From positions 125,154,668 to 125,218,667 of the forward strand of contig NC_082594.1 in assembly GCF_030936135.1 (NCBI RefSeq): a DNA stretch of 64,000 nucleotides, given 5' to 3'. The DNA comes from Gavia stellata. Lineage: Eukaryota; Chordata; Aves; Gaviiformes; Gaviidae. Position numbers and translations under genes: made by a program. Positions 42,540-54,700 of the stretch are shown here, piece by piece; positions within the stretch are counted from its first letter, which is position 1; each line of letters opens with the position of its first letter. The notes beneath the pieces are model-generated. The model was not told the origin of the DNA, made no database searches, and saw only the letters and a list, made by a program, of their open reading frames with translations.

Positions 42540-43480
42540 CAACGTTACCACCCGGTCAAGAACCTTCACCACAGCACGGAGCAGCGAGAGAAGCAGTTTC
42601 TCTGGGACGGTCCATGCCAGCCCGCCCGGTGCTTGAGCCGAGCAGTACAGCAGCGAGTGGGGAAAACGCGAGTCGTGACTCTGGGGCTCGACGCCTGTGG
42701 TGCCACTGACCCACTCCCTGAGCTTGGCAAGTTTTACAGCCACCCTGCAGCCTGCTCACACCCCCTGCCCACCGGGCACGAGTCCCTCGCGGATGTATTG
42801 CCAAGTCCCACCCCATTATTTTGAGGCCCATTTTGGAGGCCTGCTCTACACAGCGTTACAGGAGGCAAGCAGAGCTGCTTGCTGCCCCCTCCTCCATAAA
42901 TACATTTCCTCCCTCCAACCCCACCTACCTCTCACGCTTTCCCCGGGCTCTCAGCGGTGGCCTCGCCTGCCCGAAGCCAGGTTTCTGTAGGGTCCCTGCG
43001 AGGACACGTCCCAGCCCGCATTGGGTCACGCTGCCCCCCAAGTGAGGGTGTCCTCCCGCACGCTGCAGAATCACCCTGCGCAGGGGAGCCAGGGCTGCAG
43101 CCCCGCGAGCAGCTGGACTCAGGTGGGGAACAGCCACAGCTGGAAAAGGGGAAAAGCTTCTCCCTGCAAAAGATACCTCCCCCAAGGCACAGAGGACACA
43201 GTGCTGAGCCCCTTTTGTGACAGACCAAGGGGCTTTTTGTCCTCTCTGTTGAGCCAGGCTGCGGGGGAAGGACAGGAAAATAAGCAGGCGGCACAAAGCC
43301 CTCGCAGCCTCCTCGGGCCACCCTGGTCACACCTGGGCTCAGCAGCTGCTGGGAGTCAGTCCTGACGAGTGGGTTGGCAAAGCTCTACCGGCACGCATGG
43401 GTGGCGGGGGCTTTTCCGGGTGCCCAGGTTGGGTGGGAGGTGTCTTTCTATGGTGGAAAAGCAGGGACGGGGCAGCTGGG
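42540..43480 (+). promoter_or_regulatory. second CpG-rich patch upstream of COL8A1
   Basis: This GC-rich stretch has about 12 CpG in the 165 bases around 42.93-43.10 kb by hand count. Open frames run on both strands because stop codons are scarce, and none resembles a known protein. It ends about 1.1 kb before the acceptor of the start-codon exon. It could be an alternative promoter, an untranslated exon, or GC-rich intron sequence. Nothing in the sequence decides between these. Confidence 0.25.
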
Positions 43481-44577
43481 GGGGACAGCCATCAGGCCTG
43501 GCAATTGCCACGTGCATTTGAAAAAAGCAGGATTTGCCTACCGGGCTTGGTTGTAGGACAAACTGCAAAATACTCGAGCACATGGAGAGTCTCCTTGTTA
43601 ACTCAGGCTGCCCCCAAATTTGTACTTGTTTAGGGAGTTCCCAGTTGCTGATTTGCTGCTCACCTGCTAGTACCACCCTTCCTGCAGAAAGGAAAGCCAA
43701 CAGCAGATGGGACAAGTAGTCCCAAGCTTGTATTTTGATAAGGAAGAAAAAGAAAGAATAAACAACCCTGTTCTGTAGTGCTAGCAGGGCTGGTGAGGTG
43801 CTGGGATGGGCTGCCTGGGGAGGGGACGGGGTCTGCAGTGGGGAGACCTTTAGAAAATAGTTGAAGATCCCTGGAGAAAGGCATGGGTTGGCTGATCCTG
43901 CTCGGAGGCAGTGATGGCCCAGACAGCCCCTAGATGGTTCATTTCTTCCGGGTGAAGCTTGAGAGGATCAGAGTCCAGCTTAAAAGGAGAACTGGCAAGG
44001 AGCTGCGACAGAAATGGAGAGCCCCTGGACTCTGCAGCCACAGGGCACAATCCTAGGCACAGATTTAAGCTGCAGAAACTGAGCTTTCATTGCTATGGAA
44101 AGCATAGCAGAAGGGAGGGTTGATAATTTAGCTGCCTTGGGCAGAAAGCATTTAAGAGACCCCCACATGCCCCTGCCTGCTCTCCCCCTGTGCCGGAGCT
44201 TGCAGCAGAGCTCCCCAAACCTTGTGCCACGGCACTGACACAAGCGAGAAAGCAGCAAATTGCAGCTTGGGGATGGGAGGGAGCGGGTCCCTGTACGGAG
44301 AAACTGAGAGGGCACCACCCGGGGTGAGCAGGGTAGTATAAAACTAAATGCATATGAGGACATTTGCTATAATAGTACTATTTGAGTAAAAGCCTCCAAT
44401 AAACCAGATACAGGCCTGCTGCAGGACGTCCTCCACAGCAACACACAAACCAGAGCCAGTCTGCAGAGGTTTAGGTCCGGTTTGCTGCAGAAAATGAGAG
44501 CAGGCTGGCCCTAATGGGAAATGCACAACACAAAAAACCATTTTCTGCCAACTGTGGGTCTTGTTGTTTTTCCACAG
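43481..44577. other. probable COL8A1 intron ending at acceptor 44576-44577
   Basis: This is the sequence immediately upstream of the first coding exon, ending with the pyrimidine-rich acceptor 'cttgttgtttttccacag'. Around 43775-43870 there is 'gggatgggctgcctgggg', faintly like a decayed CR1 core, but no tail follows and I do not call it. Otherwise nothing is recognised. Confidence 0.6.
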
Positions 44578-44580
44578 GTG

Positions 44581-44893
44581 ATGGCCGTGCTGCTCTTGCC
44601 TGTGCAGCTGCTGGCAGTGGCTGTCGCCATTTACCTAGAGCTGGTGAGGTCTGCTCAAGGCGGCGTCTACTATGGGATCAAGCAGCTGCCACCCCAGGTG
44701 CCCCAGTACCAACCCCTCGGACAACAAGTACCTCACATGCCGCTGGGCAAAGAAGGCATCCCGATGCAGCACATGGGCAAGGAGGTGCCCCACATGCAGT
44801 ATGGGAAAGAGTACCCTCATCTGCCCCAGTACATGAAGGAGGTCCCGCAGATACCTCTGCTCGGCAAGGACATGGCTCCCAAGAAAGAGAAAG
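44581..44893 (+). CDS. COL8A1: Collagen type VIII alpha 1 chain, first coding exon (residues 1-105)
   Basis: COL8A1 encodes a short-chain, network-forming collagen secreted into basement membranes such as Descemet's membrane and the vessel wall. This exon follows acceptor 'tttttccacag|gtg' and begins at the first ATG, three bases in. It encodes a hydrophobic signal peptide (about residues 1-27, likely cut near the AQG/G boundary by analogy with mammals), then the non-collagenous NC2 segment. NC2 is rich in Pro, His, Met and Gln, with repeated motifs such as QYQPLGQQVPHMPL and QYGKEYPHLPQYMKE that are hallmarks of this chain. The exon ends in phase 1 at AAAG|GTAGGC. Joined to the next exon it gives Lys-Glu-Met-Pro and a complete 739-residue protein, against 744 in human. 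The open frame continuing past the donor to 45072 is intron sequence. Identification is by strong resemblance to the remembered vertebrate protein. Confidence 0.96.
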
Positions 44894-46714
44894 GTAGGCT
44901 CGGCACATCCCTCGCCACCCCTGCACGGTCCTGCCTGGTGCCCCACAGCACCGTCTGCCCGGGGCTAACTGGATGGGCTCACATGAGCTGTGGGGCAGCT
45001 CGGGGTCACCAGAGCAAGGCCATAGTCATCCCCCGGGGCTGCAGCACAGCCTCTGAGCAGCCCTCCCTGTGACGAGCCTCTAGCACCCGGGGCTGGCCCC
45101 ACATTTGTTTGGGTGCTTGTTCGAGGCTAGGAGAAACCTCGTAATCCCACCCACCTGCAGAAAACCCTCTGATGGGGTTTCAAATGATGGCCCAGATAGG
45201 CCGGCCGGGGTCCTGCCTGGAGGTGCTCCCACTGCAGCGACAGGACATGAAATAAGAGCTAAGAGCCCCAAGGTTTGAATTGACGGGAGTATCACCATTC
45301 TGCCTGGATTTGTCCAGACCCTGTGATTTAGAGGTTTGCAGATAAAAACATACAATTGCTCTTCTGTCTCTGCAGTCCTCTTTCTGTAGGTTATTTATGG
45401 GAGTAACTGAGGCATTGGAGATATAGGGCATTGCTGCATGAGGCTGCACGTACAAGCACTTGCAGTATTCAGTAAAGGAAGTTTGGACAATATGAGGATA
45501 TTTAAGAAAACAACAAAAAATGTCCAAAATACAAAGGGCAACCAGGAACACCCAGTGTCATAAAATCCTTGTGGGGACAGCAAGCGTCTGTGCAACTTCA
45601 GACAAGCTGCTTAACTCTTTGTCTTATTGAGGGTTCAGCATAACCACAGCCTCCGCTGGCTTCAGAGGGAAATGGAAGATTTCAGGGCCTATTTTTGGAG
45701 TGTCTGAACAAGCACGACTGGCTGTAGTAAAACTAACCCATCTTGTGAGCAAAGGAGGTTTCTACGTGCATAAAACACAACATGTGCAGAGGAGGAGGGT
45801 TTCTGCCTCCCAAAGAACAGTTAATTCTCTTGCCCTGAAACCTCATCTCTCCTCTTCCCCCAAATCTCTCACTTCTTTATCCATTTTAGAGCCAGAGAGA
45901 AGCAGACTTTCTGCTTAACACAAAAAGCTTGCAGCTTGAAAAGCAACCAACCCCAGCACAACCACTCCCATGCGGCAACTCCCTCACCCTGACCTGCAAC
46001 ACTAAGTGGTCACATACACAAAAATGTGGGTTTGGACAATAAAAACATTTTGTGAAGTGTTTAGAAGAGCTCTAACTAGTCACGGCTATGCCAAAAACCT
46101 GTGGGAGCTTAGCAATGCTGGGTAAGGCTGTAGGTTTCCAGTAATACCTTAATGGGAACCAAAGCCTTGGTGAAAATGCAGTCATTACTTACGTACAAAC
46201 TTCTTACTGATACAATCTTTTTTAATTGATCTTGCTAGTGTTAAGCCTCTCCAGCAAAAGCACTTTTATGCCAGAACTACTCCAACAGCATGGGAGCACC
46301 GAGCCACTTCTGTGTCCTGCAAAAACTCTTAAAAGTACATTAGTCTATGGCAATATGGGACAAAAAGCAGATTTCACTGCTTAAGATTGTATAGGTGGAA
46401 AACACTAGTAAAGTGCAAATGGTTTTTGCATGGCAAAAAATAAGGAAATTGATGCAAAATAATTATTTTATGGAAACAGAAACATGTGTGCCAGTTTGGG
46501 GTATGCAAAACAGTAGGAACATCCTCTTCGTCCCAAACACCGACCTGTAACTCGCTGGCCAGCCCTGCCTTCCCACCTGGCACAAAACCAAGAGGCATCA
46601 CAACAAGCGCATTCAATTCAAAACTGCCTTTGTGTTTCTCCAAGGATGCGACTGCAGTCACCTTTTGTCTCTCCCCTCCCCTCTTCTCTTCTTTTCCTTT
46701 TCTCCCCGACCCAG
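44894..46714 (+). other. COL8A1: COL8A1 intron between the two coding exons
   Basis: GT-AG intron of 1,821 bases, phase 1. The donor is GTAGGC, and the acceptor is preceded by a long pyrimidine tract (about 46664-46710) ending GACCCAG. No gene or recognised repeat lies inside. The downstream exon's reading frame stays open for 77 codons back into the intron (from 46486), which is accidental. Confidence 0.9.
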
Positions 46715-48621
46715 AAATGCCCGTGCGCAGTCTGAGGGGCGAGCAAGGTCCCCCCGGTGAGCCTGGTCCCAGAGGGCCACCGGGGCCACCAGGATTACCG
46801 GGTCACGGTGTGCCAGGAGCCAAAGGAAAACCAGGCCCGCAAGGATACCCAGGAATTGGGAAGCCGGGTTTGCCAGGGATGCCGGGGAAACCGGGGGTCA
46901 TGGGGCCCCCGGGGCCGAGAGGGGAGATGGGGCCCAAGGGGGAGATCGGGCCCATGGGGATACCCGGGCCGCAAGGACCGCCGGGGCCTCACGGGCTTCC
47001 TGGCATAGGGAAGGCGGGTGCTCCGGGGCTGCAGGGACAGCCGGGGCCAAAGGGTGAGCCCGGGATGAAAGGGCCCCCGGGAGCGCCTGGGATCCCAGGG
47101 CCAAAGGGGGAGAAGGGTGTCGGGATCCCAGGTTTGCCAGGGCTGAAGGGTCCGCCCGGGCTGCCCGGCCCCCCTGGCCCCGTGGGGCTGCCGGGGGTCG
47201 GCAAGCCGGGCATGGTCGGCTTCCCTGGCCCACAGGGACCCCTGGGTAAACCCGGACCCCCTGGAGAGCTGGGGCTGCAGGGGCCCCCGGGGGTCCCCGG
47301 GATCCAAGGCCCTCCCGGCCTGCCCGGCGTTGGCAAACCCGGCCAGGATGGCGTCCCGGGGCAGCCGGGCTTCCCAGGCGGCAAAGGGGAGCAAGGCCTG
47401 CCAGGCCTGCCAGGGCCCCCCGGCCTCCCCGGGGTTGGGAAGCCGGGCTTCCCCGGGCCCAAAGGTGAGCGTGGGGTGGGTGGTCTGCCCGGTCCCCTGG
47501 GGCCGAAGGGGGAGAAGGGGCACGCAGGGCCGCCTGGCATGGGGGGGCCGCCGGGGGAGCCAGGCCAGCCAGGACTGCCGGGCATCATGGGCCCCCCGGG
47601 GGCCGCTGGTTTCCCAGGACCCAAAGGAGAAGGCGGCGCCGTAGGGCCACCGGGACCGGTTGGCCCCAAGGGGGAACCTGGCCTGCAGGGCTTTCCGGGA
47701 AAGCCAGGCTTTCCGGGGGAAGTGGGGGCCCCGGGGCTGCGGGGGCTGCCGGGCCCCACTGGGCCCAAGGGGGAAGCCGGGCAGAAAGGCTTGCCGGGGC
47801 TGCCAGGCGTCCCAGGGCTCGTGGGGCCAAAGGGCGAGCCGGGGCTTCCTGGCGCCCAGGGCCTTCAGGGCCCCTCCGGCATCCCGGGCATTGCGGGACC
47901 CAGCGGTCCCATCGGCCCCCCAGGGCTGCCGGGGGCAAAGGGGGAGCCTGGCCTGCCCGGACCCCCTGGCTTCCCTGGCGTGGGCAAACCTGGTGCCGCG
48001 GGGCTGCAGGGACCCCCAGGGAAGCCCGGGGCGCTCGGTCCCCCTGGCCAACCAGGACTCCAGGGGCCACCCGGCCCCCCCGGGCCCCCAGGTCCCCCGG
48101 TCATCATCCCACCCACTCCGCCAGCCGTGGGACAGTACCTGCCTGAGGTGGGGCCGGGGATAGAAGGCGTCAAGCCCCCCTACGGCTACAAGGGCAAGAA
48201 AGGCAAGGCTGGCGGTGCCGTCTTTGAGATGCCTGCGTTCACGGCGGAGCTCCTCACCCCCTTCCCCCGGGTCGGGGTGCCCGTGAAGTTCGATAAGCTC
48301 CTCTACAACGGCCGGCAGAACTACAACCCCCAGACGGGGATCTTCACCTGCGAGATCCCCGGCGTCTACTACTTCGCCTACCACGTCCACTGCAAAGGGG
48401 CCAGCGTCTGGGTGGCGTTGTACAAGAACAACGAGCCGCTGATGTACACCTACGACGAGTATAAGAAGGGCTTCCTAGACCAGGCTTCGGGCAGCGCCGT
48501 TGTCCAGCTGATGCACGGAGACAAGGTTTACGTTCAAATGCCATCCGAGCAGGCGGCAGGACTCTATGCTGGGCAGTACGTTCATTCGTCTTTTTCAGGA
48601 TATTTATTGTATCCCATGTAA
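46715..48621 (+). CDS. COL8A1: Collagen type VIII alpha 1 chain, last coding exon (residues 105-739)
   Basis: This single exon encodes the whole triple-helical and C-terminal part. Residues 106-112 finish NC2. Residues 113-566 are Gly-X-Y repeats, with eight two-residue imperfections (GH, GI, GI, GV, GV, GV, GV, GV, each followed by Gly). 454 residues minus these 16 leaves exactly 146 triplets, matching the eight interruptions known for this chain. After a short Pro-rich hinge ([15 protein letters not shown]) comes the NC1/C1q domain, about residues 606-739. It carries the family signatures [32 protein letters not shown] and the C-terminal [11 protein letters not shown], then TAA. C1q domains nucleate trimers, and the released NC1 fragment is known as vastatin. 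The exon is far more GC-rich than its surroundings and has long antisense open frames as by-products. It is intact, with no frameshift or missing segment. Confidence 0.98.
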
Positions 48622-48740
48622 AACAAAAACCAGACACACACACACACAATCAAAACCTTTCTTCTCTGCTTCAAACTTTTATACCATGAAAAATGCATTT
48701 TATGACTGTTTCGGACCATCTTGTACAAAAAATAAATAAA
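48622..48740 (+). other. COL8A1: COL8A1 proximal 3' untranslated region
   Basis: The DNA turns abruptly AT-rich after the stop. An (AC)n run at 48634-48648 follows within 15 bases. The region ends with the first poly(A) signals. Mammalian COL8A1 transcripts can have longer 3'UTRs, so a distal end further downstream is possible. Confidence 0.7.
48731..48740 (+). terminator. COL8A1: overlapping AATAAA poly(A) signals of COL8A1
   Basis: AATAAATAAA gives two overlapping canonical hexamers about 110 bases after the stop. A GU-rich element, AAAGGTGTGGTGAAC, follows near 48782-48796, at a suitable distance for cleavage. Use of this site is inferred. Confidence 0.65.
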
Positions 48741-51700
48741 TACAAAGTTTTACATTATGCACAGCTAGTTATAACAAAAAAAAGGTGTGGTGAACATATC
48801 TAAAGATGTGTATCAGGCTCATAAACAGTTGTTTTGCACCCGAGGGGGACATATTAGCTGTACGTTATATATTTCTGTGATGCCATGCTTACTTCATTTC
48901 ATTCACAGTAATTCAGTACTAAGGTTCAAATCAGTGTACGTCACTCACTCCTGTTGCATATTTGACTGTTGCATTCATCATAGTTATGAGGTGAAAACCA
49001 GTGACTTAAACCAGAGTAGGTCAGTCTCAAATTACATGGAAAAATTTGAGTGGCTTTTTATTTGTTTGGGTGGGGGGTTTTTTGGTTTTTTTGACAGCAG
49101 GTCTGCCTGACAAGCAAAGGTTCTCTTAGCTGGAGACCTTTATTTCCCTTCCCCTCATATAAAATATTCCTGCAGGTGTGTTTTTTTCCTGAACAATTTA
49201 TTTATGATGGAAAAGGAGTTATTGATGGTGTAACTATTCCCCACGAGCCTTCTCCAGCAGTCATTGAACTCAGAACGCTGCCCCTGACTCCAGCAGCCAC
49301 TGGGTTCACCTCCAAATGCCACAGCACTCGAAAAGCCGCCACCTGCATTTGCACGGCTGAAGTAGATGAGGTAGATCAGAGACAAAAATGAAGGGTTCCC
49401 ATCTGCTTTGTGCCACGTGATTGAGACGCTTTGGCCAACACGTGGCAATACGGCAGGGCGGTATAAATTCGCTGGGATTTCTGTGCTCATGCTAAGAACC
49501 TGCATCTGTTTGGCTTGTCAGAAGAGACACCTCTTCTGCCACTCAGCAAAAATTCAATCAGTTTGCTCTTCAATGACTAGGCAAAGCAGAAGTAGGTCTG
49601 TTTGCTAATTAGCTAATTATTTGTTCGAGATCAACTGATAACTTTACCAGCAATACCGATCATGCAAATTTATCCGAGAACTCCATTTTATATAAAAGCT
49701 GATTTCCAATTCTTATTTATATGTTACCAATTGTCAAGGAGAACCTGCAGGCCTCGATCTTTTCTGTACATGAGGAAAGCAACTTCTCTGCAAGAGCTGT
49801 TCATCAATGGTGCTAATCTCACCTCAAAAGAATTTGTTTCCAAAGGGCAGCGTGCTCTGCTGTGGTTCCCTGTACAGTGCTGCACATCACACACAGTTAC
49901 GCTAGTTGAAAGAGTTAAATACTCATCACTTCTTCAATGTCTTTAGCTAATGCTACCGCTTTTGATTCAAAAATGAACTAGATTTTTCATGCAGAACTAA
50001 GATTGGATTTAACTGGCATTATCATTATTTAAATGCAGCGTTTAATGCAGTCTAACATTGACTAAGGACTCCAGTGATATAATGTGGTGCTTTATCTCAG
50101 AAATTTTACGGAACGGTGGCAGGAACGGACGGACAGTTTACCAGGCATTGGTGACTTGGGTATGTTCCCAGAATATACGAGATATGTCAAAAGCAAATAA
50201 TTTTGTATTTAAAATTTTTGTACTGATTTGAAAAAAATATCTTATTAAATATCTTTAAAAAAAAAATCCTGTCTTCATTCAGCAGAACTGTTAGAAGGAA
50301 CATTAAACCCGCTGAATTCACATCTCGGACCACAAGGACTCTCAGAAACCACCGACAGCCCGATATGAAAAAAAATGAGATACCCTTTTCTTTAGTTCCC
50401 CTCTACTGGGAAAACCTGCCCTAAGCCACGGGGGAAACACGCTGTCTCGGCATCGCATTCAGTAGGAGTGAGCGGCTGGGGCTGGGGGGCACGCGCAGAG
50501 CGAGGGGCTCCCGCAGGGACAGGCACCCGCTCAGCGTGAGCTGACACGGGAGCGCATCTTAAAAAGGCACAGGGGCAGTGCGCGGGAAGCCGAGACATCA
50601 GACATCGTAGAAGTGCGCTGTTAAGGGTTGGTGCTCGCCTAGAAAGCCAGAGCTGGCTGCCCAGGCTGGGAGATACACGCCACGTCCCTGGCTCTCCCTG
50701 TGATTTGAAAACAGCTTTTCCCATTCCTCCCCCTCCCCATTTTTTCACCTGCAGCAAAAACCTCGTGTGAAAGCGGCAACATATTTGTCACTGATCTACG
50801 TCGCTATTCAACTGTGGCTCCATTGCGGAGAGTAAATTATAACCCATGGAGGTGAGATCAGGGGAGCCACACCAAGACAGGCATTTCCTCCAAGCTGGCA
50901 AACTCCTAAACTGTCAATACTAAAGTGAATGTGTTGAATACCTACTTGTGTCAGGTCATCGTTTTCTAAATCTCCCTTAGACTCCCTGAAGCCGCTGGCT
51001 AAGTAGCTCCCTGCTCCCCAGCATCTCATTTTTACTGCGCAGAGAGAAAGAGAAAACAAAACGTAACCCAAGTATCACAATCAGTGTCTCTCACTTTCTA
51101 TCCAAAGCCTTTCGTCACGTGCCATCTTCTTAGTTAAACGTCTTTTATTTTAGCATGCCCCTGAAAGCCCCTAATAAGACAGGCAAGATTAAAAAAAACC
51201 ATGAAAAATTAAAATCAGGAGGATGCTGCTCTTGATCTTACCCACAAAAACTATGGCCTAGCTTTGCTTTTACTCAGCCTGGAGCGAGATCTCCACCCGC
51301 AGTGCAGCTCAGCCTACCTAGGTTCAAAAATTTTCAGCTCTGTTTGCTCTACTAAGCACCAAAGTTTGTTCTGAAACTCGATACCGTATCTGACAACGCT
51401 GTATGTACTTTACACAGCATTAACAATGGGGCTGGGCACACACGCGCATCCGCACACACACAAAGCAACGACCTTGCAAAAATACACCTGAGGGCACCAG
51501 TTTATTCACAGGAAAATCATCTCTTTCCATTTGGAGCATTCAAAGTTTCACTTGAAACAACTGTGAGAACATCTTCAAAATACAGCTGGCACTTTAAAGG
51601 CATATAAAACTTACGACAAATGGCAAATAAGTGTTTACCAATACCAAAAACAGATGCTGAGCTTCGTATGTTCTTAAAAAATCAGACTCCACTTAAAAGT

Positions 51701-54700
51701 TAAGGTACTTATACCACCTCCCAGGGCATTGTTAAAAAGGAAAGCGTGGCACAGGAAACAAGAGGTACCACGCGCTAATTATTAAACACCAAAGTTGTGA
51801 TTCTGTATTATTATCACCAATACAGTCACTGGAAATGTCATTTAGTAATATCTTTCAGGCACTCTCGGATTCGTATTTAGTGCAATAGTTTGTGACCGTC
51901 CTTCTTAAGTCCTATCTCTGTACTTCCCTTAATTATTACAGCGAAGGAAAAAATACTTTCCCAACAGAAAACAAACAAACAAAAAACCCTAAAAGTCAGA
52001 GCCAGAGCTTTCAGCTGCTGCACGTTGTCCTGCCCGCTTTGCGCGTACTTTGGTACCTTAAAGCTGGGTCTTTCTGATGGTGCAGCGTTTTGAGGGGGGT
52101 GGCCGAGAAAACGCAGGAGCATCTTTGCTGTAAGATGCTGCTGTCTTGAAATTCAGCAGGCTGCTGGAAAACAGGGCAGAGGAAGAAGGGATGAGACCAT
52201 CTGACTTTGCAATTGATACAGGAAGAAAATTGATGGGAGGCACTGGGTACCTATACAGTTACAGCGTTACCAGGCATTGAAATAAAGCCGGCAGTACTCT
52301 GGGATTCAAAATCGGCAGCTTTGCTGCTGCTGGTGTGATTAAAAAAAAAACAAACTGGGTGGCTTTTAAAGTGAAGTTTCAAGTGCAGAGATTTCACCTT
52401 CAGGCATGGCAAAAATGGAAAAAGAAAATCTTAATAGCAGCTCACTCTCAGAAAAGGTCACAGTATTTGGAGTTAGTATTATTGCTTTGAAAAAAGTCCC
52501 AAGGCAAGTCTTTGGTATTGCAAAACGCCTGTGAGAACGCATGCCCGGACAGAACAGGCACTGTGATCTGTGGGCGTTACTGAAATGCGCTACATACAGA
52601 TATTCTTGCCTGCGTGAAGTTAGTGTAAAAGCGACAGCTGTCCTCAAGGCGGAGTAGCAGAAATGACCGCGTGAAGCGGGTGACGAAGCAGGGCTGCTGT
52701 ACACAGAATCCGAACGAAACGTCTCAGCGGGGGGGAGAAAATGAATCACTTGGGTCACTGCTCATTATCAAAGAGAAAAGCTACTGGCCTGCAAGCTGTG
52801 CTTCCAAAAAAAGAAACTAGTACCACGTAGTTTATCAATGGTATCAGCTCTTGGCTCAGTCCTGAGCGAACAGGTCTGGGACAGTAACCTTGGCATATGC
52901 GGACTCGACATCCCTGCAGGAGCACAGAAGTGGGGGAAAATCCATCCCTGGGAGTACTGCTTAATTTCAAAAATAAGTCAGTCATACAAAGGGGGAGGCT
53001 TATTAGGAAGAAATAAAAAGGAGCAGCCGATAAGGATAAATGCTTGTGGACAGCGTATTAAACGTATTGAGAATATCAAACATCATAAAAAAATAATCTT
53101 AGGGAGACAAAAGCTGGTGTAGTAAAAAAAATAATAATAAAGGAGTCTATCTTAAGTAAAAGAGTTTGGTGAGGACACCACTTGCTTGCCATAAAGCCTT
53201 TTTTGCAATTATTTTTGGGGGATTCTAACCACAGCAGAACAAACCCCCCCCCCAAAAAAAAAAAGCAGAAAACCTCCTGGGAAAAAGTTAGGAGAAGGAA
53301 TCACCTTAGATTAGCAGGAAGAATATTTCCGGAGAGGAAATAAAGCAGAGAAGGTAACACCCTCAGAAGTCCAGCTCCCCACCCACCTCCTGCCACTGCG
53401 GCTGGGGCGGAGAAGCCGAAGGAAGCAGCCTGCAACATCACAGGAACCAGGCACCGCGAGGAGAGGGCAAATTCAACAGCTCTCCTGGAGAAAATCCCCT
53501 CCGTCAGCGTACTGCGTGACAGTACGCGGATGTGGCTGGATCTGTGCTGGCAGCCCATGGGACAGCTGGGGGACCCGGCTCTGGGAGCGACCGCGGGATT
53601 CAAGAGGGAAGAGAGCCCTCCACTTCTGCCCGGCTCTGCTCTCAACAGGGTCCGAGATCTACCACGGAATTCTACGCAGAGAGAGCTCGGACAACACTGC
53701 GACCTTTGCAAAAGGCCTTACCTCGGCATTTTTTTCATGTGGAATTGCCGTTGTCAGTAGTCTAAATCACTGCAGGTCTGAGGCTGCAGAGTCACATACA
53801 AACCTTTTTAATTAACTGAAATCATCATGAGAAATAAATGCCGATAGAGACCAAGACAGTAGTGTCACTGTTTTCTGATGCAAACCCCCACCTGTTTGTA
53901 TTCAGGTTTTTAAGCAAAGATCTCCTCAAAGCCTCAGAAATGTGCATGTTTAAAAAAAAAAAGAAAAGAAAAGAAAAAAGGAAATGCAAATAACTGAGTA
54001 GGAGCCCTTCTGCCACCTGGTGAAGAAATTCCAGTTTCCTCCATTTCCACCACCACAGTCACCTGCTGCAGTGCCCCAGGACCTGCCGCGCTCCCCTCTC
54101 CCCCACGCTCCGACCTGCCGCCCTGCGCAGGGCTGGACAAGGGGCCACCCCCTGCAGCAGCTGGGCCCAAGGGACACCCATCCAGCTGGCAGGACACGGT
54201 GGCACAGCCTGTCCCTTGCTGGGGACACATCCGGGTCCTTCCCTGCCCCCTACCACAGCTTTTTGTGACAACCGGAGTTATTTCAGAGATGCCTCATTTG
54301 CCTGAGACAGACCAAAGCTCAGGAGTCATTCGGCTGTGGTTCCCCTCCAAATCGCACTGCCCTCACTAATTCCCCCATGGCAGAGCCAAGGAGCTGAAAA
54401 GGGAGAGGAGAACTACGGGAACGTGGGGTTTTTTTTAAATACCTATTGCACTCTGCAAGAGAAATAGGAAAAAAGAAAGATGACTCTTTGGTCACTTCAA
54501 TGCTTATTCCTCTACATTGCTGCAGCAACGAAATTGCGTTCAGTATTCTTGTAATCCTCAGCTTCTGAAAACACAAATACTGTGCTCTTGGCCGGCTAGA
54601 GGTTTGTTTTCTGATTGTAATTGTTTGCACTGCTCCTAAACATACTAAAACTCTCTATAAAATTTTATTAAAAAGCAGCAAAGGTTTTTCTACCAACTTT

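Noticed and set aside
43775..43870. Possible decayed CR1 core
   Set aside because: It has only a short resemblance ('gggatgggctgcctgggg'). No CR1 tail follows and neighbouring motifs are missing, so it is not called as a feature.
44894..45072. Continuation of the first COL8A1 coding frame past 44893
   Set aside because: A good donor (AAAG|GTAGGC) lies at 44893/44894, and splicing to 46715 restores the conserved protein. The continuation has no family resemblance.
46795..48390. 531-codon antisense open frame as a gene
   Set aside because: It lies entirely over the COL8A1 collagen/C1q exon. Its composition (Trp, Arg, Pro and Gly rich) follows from the complementary codons, and it has no recognisable domain.
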